From Bordetella sp. LUAb4 (GTDB lineage: Bacteria > Pseudomonadota > Gammaproteobacteria > Burkholderiales > Burkholderiaceae_B), in assembly GCF_021325795.1 (NCBI RefSeq), contig NZ_JAHPZX010000006.1, positions 217,766-281,765 of the forward strand: a stretch of DNA of 64,000 bases, in the 5' to 3' direction. Both the position numbers and the translations under genes were made by a program. This document shows, piece after piece, positions 29,592-40,882 of this stretch. How positions within the stretch are numbered: position 1 is the first letter of the stretch; the number at the start of each line of letters is the position of its first letter. The notes beneath the pieces are model-generated. The model was given only the letters and a program-made list of their open reading frames with translations, was not told the DNA's origin and made no database searches.

Positions 29592-29597
29592 CTAGGC

Positions 29598-30833
29598 TTA
29601 GATTTCCAGCAGCAGGCGTTGCGGATCTTCCAGCGCTTCCTTCATGGCGACCAGGCCCAGCACGGCCTCGCGGCCGTCGATGATGCGGTGGTCGTAGGAC
29701 ATGGCCAGGTAGTTGATCGGACGGATGACGATCTGGCCATTCTCCACCACCGGACGTTCCTTGGTGGCGTGGATGCCCAGGATGGCGGCTTGCGGCGGGT
29801 TGATGATCGGGGTCGACAGCATCGAACCGAACACACCACCGTTGGAGATGGAGAACGTACCGCCGGTCATTTCCTCGATGCCCAGCTTGCCGTCCGCGGC
29901 GCGGCGGCCGAAGTCGGCAATGGCCTTCTCGATGTCGGCGATCGACAGCTGGTCGGCATTACGCAGGATCGGCACCACCAGGCCGCGCGGGCTGCCCACG
30001 GCGATACCGATGTCGAAGTAGCCGTGGTAGATCACGTCCTTGCCATCGACCGAAGCGTTCAGGACCGGGTACTTCTTCAGGGCGGCCACAGCGGCCTTGA
30101 CGAAGAAGGACATGAAGCCCAGCTTCACGCCGTGTTCCTTCTCGAACTTCTCTTTGTACGCGTTGCGCAGGTCGATAACGGCCTTCATGTTGACTTCGTT
30201 GAACGTCGTCAGGATGGCGTTTTCGGACTGCGATTGCAGCAGGCGTTCGGCGATACGGGCACGCAGGCGGCTCATCGGCACGCGCTGTTCCGGACGGCCG
30301 TCCAGGGACAGTGTCGGCGCGGGGGCGGCGGCGGCGGGCTTGGCAGCACCGGCGGCAGCGCCACCAGCGTTGGCTTCCAGGGCATCGCCCTTGGTGATGC
30401 GGCCACCACGGCCGGAACCGGCCACGTCAGCGGCGGCAACGCCCTTGTCGGCCAGGATCTTGGCGGCGGCGGGCGAAGCGACCGGGGTCGACGACGACGC
30501 GGCGGCCGATGCCGCGGCGGGCGCGGCGGCAGCGGCGGCAGCCTTGGGCGCTTCAGCGGCGGGCGCGGTCGCCGGCGCGGCGGCGGCCTTGGCGGCGGTG
30601 TCGATACGGGCGATCAGTTGACCCGAGGTCACGGTGGCGCCGTCAGCCTCGATGATCTCGGCCAGCACACCGCTGGCGGGTGCCGGCACTTCCAGCACGA
30701 CCTTGTCGGTTTCCACTTCGATCAGGATTTCGTCCGCTTCCACGGCGGCGCCGGGCTGCTTCTTCCAGGTCAGCAGGGAGGCTTCCGAAACCGATTCGGA
30801 CAGCTGGGGGACGACAACTTCAGTAATAGCCAT
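29598..30833 (-). CDS. odhB: Dihydrolipoyllysine-residue succinyltransferase (E2)
   Basis: A 411-residue E2 core of 2-oxoglutarate dehydrogenase. It has an N-terminal lipoyl domain with the lipoylated Lys44 in ETDKVVLEV, an Ala/Pro-rich flexible linker (about 80-120), a peripheral-subunit binding domain ([19 protein letters not shown]), and the catalytic acyltransferase domain ending with [12 protein letters not shown], which holds the catalytic His and Asp. The start is ATG at 30833 ([11 protein letters not shown]), where all homologues begin. It lies 73 bases after odhA. Confidence 0.96.
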   Translation of the reverse strand: MAITEVVVPQLSESVSEASLLTWKKQPGAAVEADEILIEVETDKVVLEVPAPASGVLAEIIEADGATVTSGQLIARIDTAAKAAAAPATAPAAEAPKAAAAAAAPAAASAAASSSTPVASPAAAKILADKGVAAADVAGSGRGGRITKGDALEANAGGAAAGAAKPAAAAPAPTLSLDGRPEQRVPMSRLRARIAERLLQSQSENAILTTFNEVNMKAVIDLRNAYKEKFEKEHGVKLGFMSFFVKAAVAALKKYPVLNASVDGKDVIYHGYFDIGIAVGSPRGLVVPILRNADQLSIADIEKAIADFGRRAADGKLGIEEMTGGTFSISNGGVFGSMLSTPIINPPQAAILGIHATKERPVVENGQIVIRPINYLAMSYDHRIIDGREAVLGLVAMKEALEDPQRLLLEI

Positions 30834-30906
30834 TTTTATGTATCCGTATAGTGAATGTTCGTGACGTGGGGCGCCCGCCACGGGCGCCCTTACGCTTATC
30901 GAGCGC

Positions 30907-33777
30907 TTACTTGGTCAGCATGAAGCCCTTGTACTTCGGAGCCAGCGCCTGTTCAACCAGCGCCTTCTGCTGTTCCTGGTGCTTGGCCATATAGCCCACC
31001 GCCGGCGAAGCCGACGCGGGGCGGCCAGCGTACGCCAGCTTTTGCCCTTCACTCATGTTTTCGTACAGATGATGCTGCACGTAGAACCAGGGGCCCTGGT
31101 TCTGCGGCTCGTCCTGCACCCAGATCACTTCCGTGGCCTTGGGATACTTGCGCAGTTCGGTTTCGAACGCCTTGTGTGCGAAGGGATAAAGCTGTTCGAC
31201 GCGCACGATGGCGACGTTGTCCAGCTCGCGTTCCTTGCGGCCATTGATCAGGTCGTAATACACCTTGCCCGAGCAAGCCAGCACGCGCTTGACCGAGTCG
31301 GCCTTGATCGAGTCGTCCAACTCGCCGATCACCGGCTTGAAGCTGGAGCCGGCCAATTCCGTCAGGGGCGAACCGGCGTCCTTGTTACGCAGCAGCGACT
31401 TCGGCGTCAGGATGACCAGCGGCTTGCGGAACGGGCGGATCATCTGGCGGCGCAGCAGGTGGAAGATCTGCGCGGCGGTGGTGGGTTGCACCACTTGCAT
31501 GTTGTTGTCCGCGCACAGCTGCAGGAAGCGTTCGATACGCGCCGACGAGTGTTCCGGACCCTGGCCTTCATAGCCGTGCGGCAGCATCAAGGTCAGGCCC
31601 GACTGGCGGCCCCACTTGGCTTCACCGGCGCTGATGAACTGGTCGATCACGACCTGGGCGCCGTTGACGAAGTCACCGAACTGGCCTTCCCAGATGGTCA
31701 GCGTGTTGGGCTCGGCGCTGGAGTAACCGTATTCGAAGCCCAGCACGGCTTCTTCGGACAGTACCGAGTCGATCACGACGAAAGGCGCCTGGCCTTCCGA
31801 GACGTTCTGCAGGGGGATGTACGTGCCGTCATCCCAGCGCTCGCGGTTCTGGTCGTGCAGCACGGCGTGGCGGTGGGTGAACGTGCCGCGGCCCGAATCC
31901 TGGCCGGTGATGCGGATGGCATAGCCCGACGCCACCAGCGTGGCGAACGCCAGATGCTCGCCCATGCCCCAATCCAGATTCTGCGTGCCTTGCGCCATAT
32001 TGCGGCGGTCGTTCAACAGCTTGGCAACCAGCGGGTGCGGCGTGAAGCCTTCGGGCACGGCGGTGATGCGCTCGCCGATACGCTTGAGTTCAGCCAGCGG
32101 CACGGCGGTGTCGGCCTGGTCGGTCCACTTGGCGCCCAGGAAGGGCGACCAGTCGATGGCGTACTTGCTCTTGTAGTCGGTCAGCACCGGTTCGATGGTG
32201 CGATGGCCGTCTTCCATCAACTGGCGATAGTCCTTGACCAGTTGCTCGGCATCGCCTTCGGCCAGCACGCCCTGGGCCAGCAGCTTGTCGGCGTAGACCT
32301 TGCGGGTGCCGGGGTGATGGCCGATGCGCTTGTACATCAGCGGCTGCGTCAACGAGGGCGTGTCCTGCTCGTTGTGACCCAGCTTGCGGAAACAAACGAT
32401 GTCGACCACGACGTCGTGCTTGAACTGGGCGCGGTAGTCCAGCGCCAGGCGGGTGACGAACACCACGGCCTCGGGATCATCGCCGTTGACGTGGAACACC
32501 GGCGCTTCGATCATCTTGACCACGTCGGTGCAATACAGCGTCGAACGCGAATCGCGCGGGTCGGAGGTGGTGAAGCCGATCTGGTTGTTGATGACCAGGT
32601 GCATGGTGCCGCCCGTGCCGTAGCCGCGGGTCTGCGCCAGGTTCAGCGTTTCCATGACCACGCCCTGGCCGGCGAAGGCGGCGTCGCCGTGCACCAGCAC
32701 CGGCAGAACCTGCTTGCCTTCATGATCGCCACGGCGTTCCTGGCGTGCGCGCACGCTGCCTTCGACCACCGGGTTGACGATTTCCAGGTGGGAGGGGTTG
32801 AACGCGAGCGACAGGTGCACCGGACCGCCACGGGTGGACAGGTCGCTGGAGAAGCCGTTGTGGTACTTCACGTCGCCGTCGGACAGGCCTTCGGCGTGCT
32901 TGCCTTCGAACTCCGCGAAGAGATCGCCAGGCATCTTGCCCATGATGTTGACCAGCATGTTCAGGCGGCCGCGGTGGGCCATGCCGACCACGATTTCCTG
33001 CACGCCGTTTTCGCCGGCGTGGTTGACCACTTCGTCCATGCAGGCGATGAAGCTTTCGCCGCCTTCCAGCGAAAAGCGCTTCTGACCCACGTATTTCGTG
33101 TGCAAGAAGCGCTCGAGACCTTCGGATTCGGTCAACTGCTGCAGGATATGGCGCTTATGTTCCGGCGTCACGGCCGGCGCGCTCAGCGTCGATTCCAGGC
33201 GTTCCTGGATCCAGCGTTTCTGCACCGGATCGGACACATGGGCGAATTCCGCGCCGATCGTACGGCAGTACGTATCGCGCAATGCCTTCAGGATGTCGCG
33301 CAGCGTCATCGTGCTGGCGGTCGTGAAGTAGGTATTGGTGGCGGAGTAGACCTGGTCCAGGTCGGCTTCCGTCAACCCGTAGAAGGCCGGATCGAGCTCG
33401 GGGATGGCCGGGCGTTCCTGGCGCTTGAGCGGATCGAGGTCGGCGTAGCGCGAACCCAGCGTGCGGTAGGCGCCGATCAGCGACTGTACCGACACTTGCT
33501 TGGACGCCATCGACAGATCAGGTTCCTGGCCGCGGTGCACGAAGGCATTGGCCTTGGCGCGCTGGGCGAAAGATTCGATGATCGGTGCGTGGGCGCGGTC
33601 GCGCGTGGTTTCCTGTCCATCCGTCGCGGGCTGGTGTTGCAACTGATCGAAATAGCTACGCCAGTTGTCCGATACCGCCGCCGGATTGTCGAGGTAGGCT
33701 TCGTAGAGCTCCTCGACGTAGGGAGCGTTGCTCCCGAACAGATAAGAATTAAGTCTGGATTCGTTCTCAGTCGACAT
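30907..33777 (-). CDS. odhA: 2-Oxoglutarate dehydrogenase E1 component
   Basis: A 956-residue thiamine-diphosphate enzyme that decarboxylates 2-oxoglutarate in the TCA cycle. The N-terminal helix binds E2 ([24 protein letters not shown]). The ThDP/Mg site includes [21 protein letters not shown] and the GDDPEAV...N segment, and the C-terminal transketolase-like domain carries [19 protein letters not shown] and [16 protein letters not shown]. The start is ATG at 33777 ([12 protein letters not shown]). It heads odhA-odhB-odhL. Length is normal for the family. Confidence 0.97.
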   Translation of the reverse strand: MSTENESRLNSYLFGSNAPYVEELYEAYLDNPAAVSDNWRSYFDQLQHQPATDGQETTRDRAHAPIIESFAQRAKANAFVHRGQEPDLSMASKQVSVQSLIGAYRTLGSRYADLDPLKRQERPAIPELDPAFYGLTEADLDQVYSATNTYFTTASTMTLRDILKALRDTYCRTIGAEFAHVSDPVQKRWIQERLESTLSAPAVTPEHKRHILQQLTESEGLERFLHTKYVGQKRFSLEGGESFIACMDEVVNHAGENGVQEIVVGMAHRGRLNMLVNIMGKMPGDLFAEFEGKHAEGLSDGDVKYHNGFSSDLSTRGGPVHLSLAFNPSHLEIVNPVVEGSVRARQERRGDHEGKQVLPVLVHGDAAFAGQGVVMETLNLAQTRGYGTGGTMHLVINNQIGFTTSDPRDSRSTLYCTDVVKMIEAPVFHVNGDDPEAVVFVTRLALDYRAQFKHDVVVDIVCFRKLGHNEQDTPSLTQPLMYKRIGHHPGTRKVYADKLLAQGVLAEGDAEQLVKDYRQLMEDGHRTIEPVLTDYKSKYAIDWSPFLGAKWTDQADTAVPLAELKRIGERITAVPEGFTPHPLVAKLLNDRRNMAQGTQNLDWGMGEHLAFATLVASGYAIRITGQDSGRGTFTHRHAVLHDQNRERWDDGTYIPLQNVSEGQAPFVVIDSVLSEEAVLGFEYGYSSAEPNTLTIWEGQFGDFVNGAQVVIDQFISAGEAKWGRQSGLTLMLPHGYEGQGPEHSSARIERFLQLCADNNMQVVQPTTAAQIFHLLRRQMIRPFRKPLVILTPKSLLRNKDAGSPLTELAGSSFKPVIGELDDSIKADSVKRVLACSGKVYYDLINGRKERELDNVAIVRVEQLYPFAHKAFETELRKYPKATEVIWVQDEPQNQGPWFYVQHHLYENMSEGQKLAYAGRPASASPAVGYMAKHQEQQKALVEQALAPKYKGFMLTK

Positions 33778-34029
33778 GTGTTGCTTCACCTTACCGGGTG
33801 CTTCACCCGTGCGATGCAGGAAAACCTTCCGCGACACGGCTTCACCGATTAGCGGATAGCGGGGCAGAAGGCACGTACAAGCCTCAATAGCCTATCGGGG
33901 CGAGTATAGCGCTTTGGCAAAAGAAAGGCCGGGAGGGTTCCCCAAACGGATCTTTAAATTTGCATGACCGGCCTTGATACTGCGGTAGAAACAACGCCCG
34001 CCGCGGTAGAAACAAGGCGGGGCTTTGTT

Positions 34030-36093
34030 TCAGCGCGTGGTCAGCAGGCGGCGCGCGTAGGCGAACAGCACCGCCGCGAACACCGCCAGGCCCAGCCATT
34101 GGGCCATGTCCTCGAAACTGGCGCCGACCAGCGCCAGCGGCGCCGGATGGCCACTGAAGCCGATCACCGCCGCCAGGGCCACGCCGACCAGGCTTTCTCC
34201 CACGATCAGGCCGCAGGCCAGCAGGGTGCCGCGGCGTTCGGCCCGCTCGATGCGTTCGGCGCCTGAGCGCCGCAGGTAGCGGCCCACGGCCCAGGCCAGC
34301 AGCGCCCCCACCACCAGCGGCGCCGTGGCCGTCGGGGGCAGATAGGCGCCGATGCCCACCGCCAGTACCGGCAGCCGCGCCGAGGAGGTCGTCCGCTTGA
34401 GCACCTCGTCGACGATGATCAGCGCCGCGCCAATGGCGATGCCGGTCAGGATCATGGTCCAGTTCAAGTGATGCGTGATGATGCCCTGCGCGATCGCCAG
34501 CATCAGTGTGGCCTGGGGCGCGGCCAGGGCCTGGTCCGGATCCATGCCGGGGCGTGGCAAGGCGCCCGTGAAGCCATAGGCTTGATACAGCAGATTCAGC
34601 ACGGGCGCGACCACCGCGGCGCCCACCAGGCAGCCGATCAACAGGGCCACCTGCTGGCGCCAGGGCGTGGCGCCCACCAACCAGCCGGTCTTCAGATCCT
34701 GCAGATTGTCGTTGGAGATCGCCGCCACCGCCACGATGGCGGCCGTGGTGAAGAGCGCCAGCGCCACGGCCAGCCGCGCGCCGCCCTCCCCCGTTTCGGC
34801 ACCGATCGCCAGCAACATGCCGGACACCAGCACCATGGCGACGATGCCCACCCCGGAGATGGGACTGGTCGACGAACCCACCAGGCCGGCCATGTAGCCG
34901 CATGCAGCCGCCACCAGGAAGCCGAACACCACCGCGAAGGCCACGGCGCAGACGACCAGCACCGCGACGCCGCGCCCGCCCTGGGGCGCACCCACCAGGA
35001 ACATGGCGCATGTCGCGGCCAGCGCGGCGACCAGCAACAGGGCCAATGCGCTGATCCAGCGGGGTCGTAGGTCCTGCTCGGTGCGTGGGGGCGCGGCTGC
35101 GGCGATATTGCCAGTGCCTGTGCCTGTGGCGACACCTGCACCTGCACCCACGTCAGTGGCCACACCCGCACCTGCGCCGAACATACCGGCGAAAGACGCC
35201 TTCAGGCCCTGCGTGATGGGCTTGAACAGCATCACCAATGTCCACACCGCGCCTACCGCGATGATGCCCGCGCCGATGAACCGCACCTGGGCCGCAGCCG
35301 CGGCGGCAGTGGCCTGCGGTGTCGCCGCGGCGGCGACTTCATGCAGCCCCGTCAGCAAGGGCACCGCAACGCCCCACGCGATGACCAGTCCCAGCAACAT
35401 GGCCACGCCCGCGCCTATGCCCACCAGATACCCGGCGCCCACCAGCGCCAGCGAAAACCCCATGGGCAGGCGAAACACCGCCGCGCCCGCGCTGAACCAC
35501 ACGCTCAGGCCATCGCCCAGTACCTTCAGTCCGCTGGTCGCGAAGCTCACCAGGCCGGCCACGACACCGCCGGCGGCAAGGTCCGCCAGCCCGCCGCCGC
35601 CCGCGCGGTCGCCGGCGGCCGCCGCGCCCGTGCGCAGGATCTCCGCCGCGGCCACGCCTTCCGGATACGGCAGGTCGCTCTGCACCACCATCACCCGGCG
35701 CAAGGGAATCGTGAACAGCACGCCCAACATGCCACCCGCGGCGCACAAGGCCAGGGTCAGCCAAAAGGGGAAGCCCTGCCACCATCCCATCATGACCAGC
35801 GCCGGCAGCACGAAGATCACCGAAGACAAGGTGCCGGCCGCCGAGGCCTGGGTCTGCACCATATTGTTTTCCAGCATATTGGCGCCGGGCAGCAGCCGCA
35901 GCACCGCCATGGAAATCACCGCCGCTGGAATGGATGAAGAAAAAGTCAGGCCTACTTTGAGGCCCAGGAACACATTGGCGGCCGTGAACACCACGGTGAT
36001 CAAGGCGCCCAACAGCACTCCGCGCACGGTGAGTTCGGGCAAGGACTGGTCGGGGGGAATGGCCAGCAACGGACTTGCGGACGTTCGATTCAT
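34030..36093 (-). CDS. OPT-family oligopeptide transporter
   Basis: A 687-residue polytopic membrane protein with about 14 helices. The start LPELTVRGVLLGALITVVFTAANVFLGLKVGLTFSSSIPAAVISMAVLR and the DLPYPEGVAAAEILR segment are signatures of the bacterial OPT family, proton-coupled importers of peptides or metal chelates. A hydrophilic Gly/Ala/Thr-rich linker (about residues 305-345) interrupts the membrane domain. The substrate cannot be read from sequence. It is divergent from maeB. Confidence 0.9.
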   Translation of the reverse strand: MNRTSASPLLAIPPDQSLPELTVRGVLLGALITVVFTAANVFLGLKVGLTFSSSIPAAVISMAVLRLLPGANMLENNMVQTQASAAGTLSSVIFVLPALVMMGWWQGFPFWLTLALCAAGGMLGVLFTIPLRRVMVVQSDLPYPEGVAAAEILRTGAAAAGDRAGGGGLADLAAGGVVAGLVSFATSGLKVLGDGLSVWFSAGAAVFRLPMGFSLALVGAGYLVGIGAGVAMLLGLVIAWGVAVPLLTGLHEVAAAATPQATAAAAAAQVRFIGAGIIAVGAVWTLVMLFKPITQGLKASFAGMFGAGAGVATDVGAGAGVATGTGTGNIAAAAPPRTEQDLRPRWISALALLLVAALAATCAMFLVGAPQGGRGVAVLVVCAVAFAVVFGFLVAAACGYMAGLVGSSTSPISGVGIVAMVLVSGMLLAIGAETGEGGARLAVALALFTTAAIVAVAAISNDNLQDLKTGWLVGATPWRQQVALLIGCLVGAAVVAPVLNLLYQAYGFTGALPRPGMDPDQALAAPQATLMLAIAQGIITHHLNWTMILTGIAIGAALIIVDEVLKRTTSSARLPVLAVGIGAYLPPTATAPLVVGALLAWAVGRYLRRSGAERIERAERRGTLLACGLIVGESLVGVALAAVIGFSGHPAPLALVGASFEDMAQWLGLAVFAAVLFAYARRLLTTR

Positions 36094-36443
36094 CGGGGGA
36101 TCGTCTCCACTTCATGGAACGGAGCGGGGGCTCCGCGTTCTTATGCACAGCCATGACAGCATGCCAGAGCTTGCCTGCCCGGGTTTCTTGCAAAGCATCA
36201 GCGTTGGTGCCGACTGTCGGGATGCCTGGATACCGCGATCCCGCGACCATGGCAGGGAGCGCTTATACCCTGTTTTGCGGCGCCGCAGCATAAAAACGGT
36301 GCTGTTGCGCCATGCGTTCGAAGTGACCAATGACAGCAATAAGCGCTATTCTTGCCGTCTTTCGAATTCCGATTGACGGCTACGCCGCCCTCCCGTTTAC
36401 GGCTAGGCCGCCCACTTTTCCGCATCGTTAAAGGCAGTAAGCA
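36094..36443. other. Divergent OPT/maeB promoter region
   Basis: 350 bases without a gene, between divergently read genes. It has a small inverted repeat near 36117-36142 (ACGGAGC...GCTCCG) and another around TCGGGAT...GATCCCG near 36217-36245. No clear operator was identified. Confidence 0.4.
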
Positions 36444-38735
36444 ATGGATGACAACCTGACCAAATTGGCGTTGGACTATCACCAATATCCGACGCCCGGC
36501 AAGATTTCGGTCACGCCGACCAAGACCCTGGCTACGCAGGACGACCTGTCCCTGGCCTACTCGCCTGGTGTGGCCGCCGCCTGCATGGCCATTCATGCCG
36601 AAGGCGACGATGCCGCTTCCAAATACACCTCGCGCGGCAACCTGGTGGGCGTGATCACCAATGGCACCGCGGTGCTGGGCCTGGGCAATATCGGCCCGCT
36701 GGCCGCCAAGCCGGTGATGGAAGGCAAGGGCTGCCTGTTCAAGAAATTCGCCGGTATCGACGTGTTCGACATCGAACTGGCCGAAACCGATCCGGACAAG
36801 CTGGTCGACATCATCGCGGCGCTCGAGCCCACGCTGGGCGGCGTCAACCTGGAAGACATCAAGGCGCCCGAGTGCTTCTACATCGAGAAGAAGCTGCGTG
36901 AGCGCATGAAGATCCCGGTCTTCCATGACGACCAGCACGGCACCGCCATCATTTCCTCGGCTGCCATCCTGAATGGCCTGAAGGTGGTCGGCAAGCGCAT
37001 CGAAGACGTCAAGCTGGTGTGCTCGGGCGCCGGCGCTGCCGCCATCGCCTGCCTGGACCTGCTGGTGCACTTGGGCGTGCGCCTGGAAAACATCTACGTC
37101 ACGGACTCGCGCGGCGTGATCTGGGTTGGCCGCGAAGCCAATATGGAACCCAACAAGCTGCGCTATGCGCAGAAGACCGACGCGCGCACCCTGGCCGACA
37201 TCGTCAAGGACGCCGACGTGTTCCTGGGTTGCTCGACGGCTGGCGTGCTGACGGGCGACATGGTCAAGACCATGGGCACCAAGCCGCTGATCCTGGCCCT
37301 GGCCAATCCCGATCCGGAAATCCGCCCCGAAGTGGCCAAGGCCGCCCGCCCTGACTGCATCATCGCCACGGGCCGTTCGGACTATCCGAACCAGGTCAAC
37401 AACGTGCTGTGCTTCCCCTTCATTTTCCGCGGCGCCATGGACGCCGGCGCCAGCCGCATCACGGAAGAAATGAAGCTGGCTTGCGTGAAGGCGATCGCCG
37501 AACTGGCCGAAGCCGAACAGAACGATGAAGTGGCGCGCGCCTATCCCGGCCAGGACCTGACCTTCGGCCCGGAATACATCATTCCCAAGCCTTTCGATCC
37601 GCGCCTGATCGTGCAGATCGCGCCGGCCGTGGCTCAGGCCGCCGCCGACTCGGGCGTGGCCGCGCGTCCCATCCAGGACATCGAGGCCTATCGCCAGAAG
37701 CTGATGGGCTTCGTGTACCACTCCGGCCAACTGATGCGTCCGCTGTTCCAGCAGGCCAAGCAGGCGCCCAAGCGCGTGATCTACGCCGATGGCGAAGACG
37801 AACGCGTGCTGCGCGCGGTGCAGACCGTGGTCGATGAAAAGCTGGCCCAGCCCATCCTGATCGGCCGCCCCGCCGTGATCCAGATGCGCATCGAGAAGTT
37901 CGGCCTGCGCCTGGCCGCCGGCACGGACTTCCAGATCGTCGATCCCGAAGACGATGAGCGTTTCAATGAAACCTGGAATGCCTTTTATCAGCTGCGCGCC
38001 CGCCACGGCGTGACGCCCACCATCGCCAAGGCGATGGTGCGCAAGCACAACACGCTGATCGGCGCCATGTTGCTGCGTCGCGGCGACGGCGATGCGCTGC
38101 TGTGCGGTGTGAGCAGCCGCTACGACAATCAGCTGAAGTACATCGACGAAGTGATCGGCCGCAAGGAAGGCGCGTCCACCTATGCCGCGCTGAATGTGCT
38201 GATGCTGCCGGACCAGACGCTGTTCATCACCGACACGCACGTCAACGAGAATCCGGACGCGGAACAGGTGGCGGACATCACCGTGCAGGCCGCTGACGAG
38301 ATGCTGCGTTTTGGCGTGACGCCGAAGATCGCCTTGTTGTCGCATTCGAACTTCGGCAGCCGTCCGACCGAGTCGTCGAACAAGATGGCCAAGGCTCGTG
38401 AGTTGGTCGAACAGCGCGCGCCGGATCTGGAAGTGGATGGCGAAATGCACGCTGACGCTGCCTTGTCGGCCAAGATCCGGGCGGCGTCGTATCCGGACAG
38501 CAAGCTGAAGGGACCGGCCAACCTGCTGGTCATGCCGAACCTGGATACTGGCAACATCACGTACAACATGCTGAAGATGACGGGCAGCAACGGTATCGCG
38601 ATGGGTCCGATTCTCTTGGGTGCGGCGCGTCCGGTGCACATCCTGACCAACAGCGCCACCGTGCGACGCATCGTCAACATGACGGCGTTGGCCGTGGTTG
38701 ATGCGCAGCAGGAGGCGACGCAACGGCGTCGTTGA
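36444..38735 (+). CDS. maeB: NADP-dependent malic enzyme with phosphotransacetylase-like domain
   Basis: A 763-residue cytoplasmic enzyme that decarboxylates malate to pyruvate with NADP. Residues 1-430 are the malic enzyme part ([60 protein letters not shown]). Residues 430-755 are a phosphate acetyltransferase-like domain ([49 protein letters not shown]), which in MaeB is regulatory and binds acetyl-CoA. Length and fusion are normal for the family. The stop codon is followed by the 183-bp repeat array with two terminator hairpins. Confidence 0.96.
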   Translation: MDDNLTKLALDYHQYPTPGKISVTPTKTLATQDDLSLAYSPGVAAACMAIHAEGDDAASKYTSRGNLVGVITNGTAVLGLGNIGPLAAKPVMEGKGCLFKKFAGIDVFDIELAETDPDKLVDIIAALEPTLGGVNLEDIKAPECFYIEKKLRERMKIPVFHDDQHGTAIISSAAILNGLKVVGKRIEDVKLVCSGAGAAAIACLDLLVHLGVRLENIYVTDSRGVIWVGREANMEPNKLRYAQKTDARTLADIVKDADVFLGCSTAGVLTGDMVKTMGTKPLILALANPDPEIRPEVAKAARPDCIIATGRSDYPNQVNNVLCFPFIFRGAMDAGASRITEEMKLACVKAIAELAEAEQNDEVARAYPGQDLTFGPEYIIPKPFDPRLIVQIAPAVAQAAADSGVAARPIQDIEAYRQKLMGFVYHSGQLMRPLFQQAKQAPKRVIYADGEDERVLRAVQTVVDEKLAQPILIGRPAVIQMRIEKFGLRLAAGTDFQIVDPEDDERFNETWNAFYQLRARHGVTPTIAKAMVRKHNTLIGAMLLRRGDGDALLCGVSSRYDNQLKYIDEVIGRKEGASTYAALNVLMLPDQTLFITDTHVNENPDAEQVADITVQAADEMLRFGVTPKIALLSHSNFGSRPTESSNKMAKARELVEQRAPDLEVDGEMHADAALSAKIRAASYPDSKLKGPANLLVMPNLDTGNITYNMLKMTGSNGIAMGPILLGAARPVHILTNSATVRRIVNMTALAVVDAQQEATQRRR

Positions 38736-38819
38736 TCGCTGGCGCTGACCACGAGCGCTGATTGTTGGCGCTGACCACGAGCGCTGATTTTTCTTGGCGC
38801 TAACGCCAGCGCGCCTTCC

Positions 38820-38852
38820 AAGCCCCACCGTTGCGCAACGGTGGGGCTTTTG
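38820..38852 (+). terminator. maeB terminator, first repeat copy
   Basis: A 30-base perfect palindrome, AAGCCCCACCGTTGC with its complement (38820-38849), followed by TTG; strong stem, short T tract. Confidence 0.75.
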
Positions 38853-39002
38853 TTCGTGGTCCGCGGCAATTCCACGAGGGTTAAGTTTTCTTGGGGAGGA
38901 TTCCCCCATGCCCCCCCCCAAGAAGCGATGCAATGCCGTCGTTGATAGTTGGCCTTGATCAGGGGCGCGGATTTTTCTTGGCGCTAACGCCAGCGCGCCT
39001 TC

Positions 39003-39035
39003 CAGGCCCCACCGCTGCGCAACGGTGGGGCTTTT
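39003..39035 (+). terminator. maeB terminator, second repeat copy
   Basis: The same palindrome as at 38820 with two changed bases, followed by TTTTG. Confidence 0.7.
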
Positions 39036-39324
39036 GTTCGTGGTCCGCGGCAATTCCACGAGGGTTAAGTTTTCTTGGGGGGGATCCCCCCCATGCCCCC
39101 CAAAAAAGCGATGCAATGCCGTCGTTGATAGTTGGCCTTGATCAGGGGCGCTGATTTTTGGCGGTGATGCCAGCGCGCCATTAAAGCCCTCACCATTCCG
39201 CAACAAGGAGGGCGTTCTTGGGAATTGAGGCAACTTGAAAGTGGGTTGGATTTTTTCGGGAAAGGTCCCCCAAATTGCCCTCAAAAAAAGACGCCTCGCG
39301 TCCTTGTCTCGCCGATCCACGAAA

Positions 39325-39420
39325 CGAAGCCCCTATCTCCCAGTGGCGATAGGGGCTTCGACACCGGTGCCGAAAAACACCTCTTCGACCGGGGGGGCCA
39401 TTGGGGGGGTTCCCCCCCAA
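39325..39420. repeat. Hairpin and GC-run palindrome at the end of the repeat region
   Basis: A 13-bp stem, CGAAGCCCCTATC (39325-39337) with 39348-39360, and a 20-base perfect palindrome TTGGGGGGGTTCCCCCCCAA at 39401-39420. They may terminate the convergent dehydrogenase gene, but neither has a proper T tract on the minus strand. Confidence 0.55.
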
Positions 39421-39474
39421 AAAAAATTAACCTATCTCCCAAACTGCATTGGCCTCCCCAGGCAGCGACAGCGT

Positions 39475-40599
39475 TCAGGCCGAAAAATAATCCCCCCAAC
39501 GCAATCCAGCCTCCTCCGCAACACGGGCAAGATCGGCCAAGGTCTCTGGCGCCAGATACAACCCCGCAGCGCGGTTGCGTTGATCAGCCTGCGCTTCCAT
39601 CTCCCCCGGGTAGTACACCTGCTCATGGCCCGGCGCGACCGGCACATCCTTGAGCGACGCGATATAGGCATCCATGCGCGCATCGAATTCCTCAGCGGGC
39701 ATCAAGGCACTCACATTCACCGCCAGCATGAAATGCCCCGCCCCGCTGGGATTAACCGGGTCATACGGCCCATGCACGCCGTCCAGGAACTGACTGCCGG
39801 ACAGCACCCCGGACAACACGTCAATCATGACGCCCATCACATACCCCTTGTGCCCCGCCATCGGCAGAATGAAACCCTCCAACGCGGCAGCCGGGTCGGT
39901 AGTGGGATTGCCATGCTTGTCGACAGCCCAGTGGCTGGGTATCGACTCGTGGCGATTGTTCGCCAAATAGATCTTGCCGCGCGCCACGCCTGAGTTGGCC
40001 ATATCCATGACGATGGGCGGACGCGCACCGGCGGGCGCCGCGATGGACCAGGGATTGGTCCCTATCTTCTTCTTCAAGCCGCCCCACGGCGCCATATTGG
40101 GCCCCGCATTGCTCATGAGCATCATCACGCACCCAGCCTGCGCGCCAATGCGCGTGTAGTACATGCAGGTACCGAAGTGATTGGAGTTGCGCACCGACAC
40201 CACCGCCACGCCGTGCTTGCGCGCCCGCTGCACGGCCTCGTCGGTGGCACGTCGCGCCACGACCTGGCCGATGCCATCGGCGCCATCCAGCACCGCCACC
40301 GCGCCCCCATCCACCGCGATACGGCATTCCGTGTGGGCCTTCATCGCCCCCGACCGCAGCCGCGCGTAGTACCAGCCCAAGCGCAACATGCCGTGCGACT
40401 GATGGCCCCACAGGTCGGCCTGCACCAAGGTATCCGCGGCCAGGGCCGCATCGTCCGCCGGCACGTCCACGCTGCGATACACCGCGGCGGCGAATGCGCG
40501 CAGGGCATCGGGGTCCAGAGGGGCGCCGGCCCCAACGCCGGCCCGCATGCCGGCCTTACCCACCGCCCCACTGCCGTGCAACGGCTGCTGCTGTTTCAT
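39475..40599 (-). CDS. Malate/L-lactate dehydrogenase (Ldh_2) family oxidoreductase
   Basis: A 374-residue NAD(P)-dependent dehydrogenase of the type II malate/L-lactate dehydrogenase family (YlbC/ComC/AllD). Signature parts are QADLWGHQSHGMLRL, VSVRNSNHFGTCMYYT with the catalytic His, NAGPNMAPWGG, IGTNPWSIAAP and MAGHKGYVMGVMIDVLSGVLSG. The substrate (malate, sulfolactate, ureidoglycolate or another 2-hydroxyacid) cannot be told from sequence. The ATG at 40599 has AAGGAGA upstream. It stands alone, divergent from the DUF2214-LysR pair. Confidence 0.9.
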   Translation of the reverse strand: MKQQQPLHGSGAVGKAGMRAGVGAGAPLDPDALRAFAAAVYRSVDVPADDAALAADTLVQADLWGHQSHGMLRLGWYYARLRSGAMKAHTECRIAVDGGAVAVLDGADGIGQVVARRATDEAVQRARKHGVAVVSVRNSNHFGTCMYYTRIGAQAGCVMMLMSNAGPNMAPWGGLKKKIGTNPWSIAAPAGARPPIVMDMANSGVARGKIYLANNRHESIPSHWAVDKHGNPTTDPAAALEGFILPMAGHKGYVMGVMIDVLSGVLSGSQFLDGVHGPYDPVNPSGAGHFMLAVNVSALMPAEEFDARMDAYIASLKDVPVAPGHEQVYYPGEMEAQADQRNRAAGLYLAPETLADLARVAEEAGLRWGDYFSA

Positions 40600-40775
40600 C
40601 GCTGTCTCCTTGGATTTTTATGATTCAAAGACTATAAACACCTTCGTCGCGGTGGTCGAACAGCAGTCCATCGCCGCCACATTGCCGCGCCTGCCTGACA
40701 TCAGCGCCAATCTCTATCTCAGCTCCGTGGGCACCACTGCAGCACCGTGGTCCTGAAAGAGGCATCATGCGCATT

Positions 40776-40882
40776 GCAACACAGCGGTTTCTCAACGGGG
40801 CTTTCGTGCTCACTGCAATACAGCGGTTTCTCAACGAGGCTTTCATGCTCACTGCAACACTGCGGTTTCTGAAGGAGACATC
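40776..40882 (+). repeat. 39-bp tandem repeat covering a 5' leader
   Basis: Copies start at 40776, 40815 and 40854 (GCAA(C/T)ACAGCGGTTTCTCAA and variants), exactly 39 bases apart. The last copy supplies the AAGGAG ribosome site and start region of the gene at 40883; traces of the same leader precede the first copy. Confidence 0.8.

Larger units (their letters stand above)
38786..39330. repeat. 183-bp tandem repeat downstream of maeB (two full copies and a decayed third)
   Basis: Copies begin at 38786 (GATTTTTCTTGGCGCTAACG), 38969 and 39152, with a constant 183-base period. Copies 1 and 2 differ at few positions, mainly in the length of G and C runs. Copy 3 keeps its first 30 bases and then diverges. 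Each unit holds a long GC palindrome followed by TTTTG and a second hairpin made of G and C runs. The whole gap 38736-39474 contains no gene. Confidence 0.9.

Noticed and set aside
30979..33852. 957-codon open frame on the plus strand opposite odhA
   Set aside because: Antisense shadow of a well-identified gene.
36198..39320. 1040-codon open frame on the minus strand opposite maeB and across the 183-bp repeats
   Set aside because: Antisense shadow of maeB codons joined to noncoding repeat sequence; no domain or ribosome site.
38786..39330. Possibility that the 183-bp repeats are a CRISPR array
   Set aside because: The units are 183 bases, contiguous, without unique spacers, and contain terminators; no cas genes are nearby.
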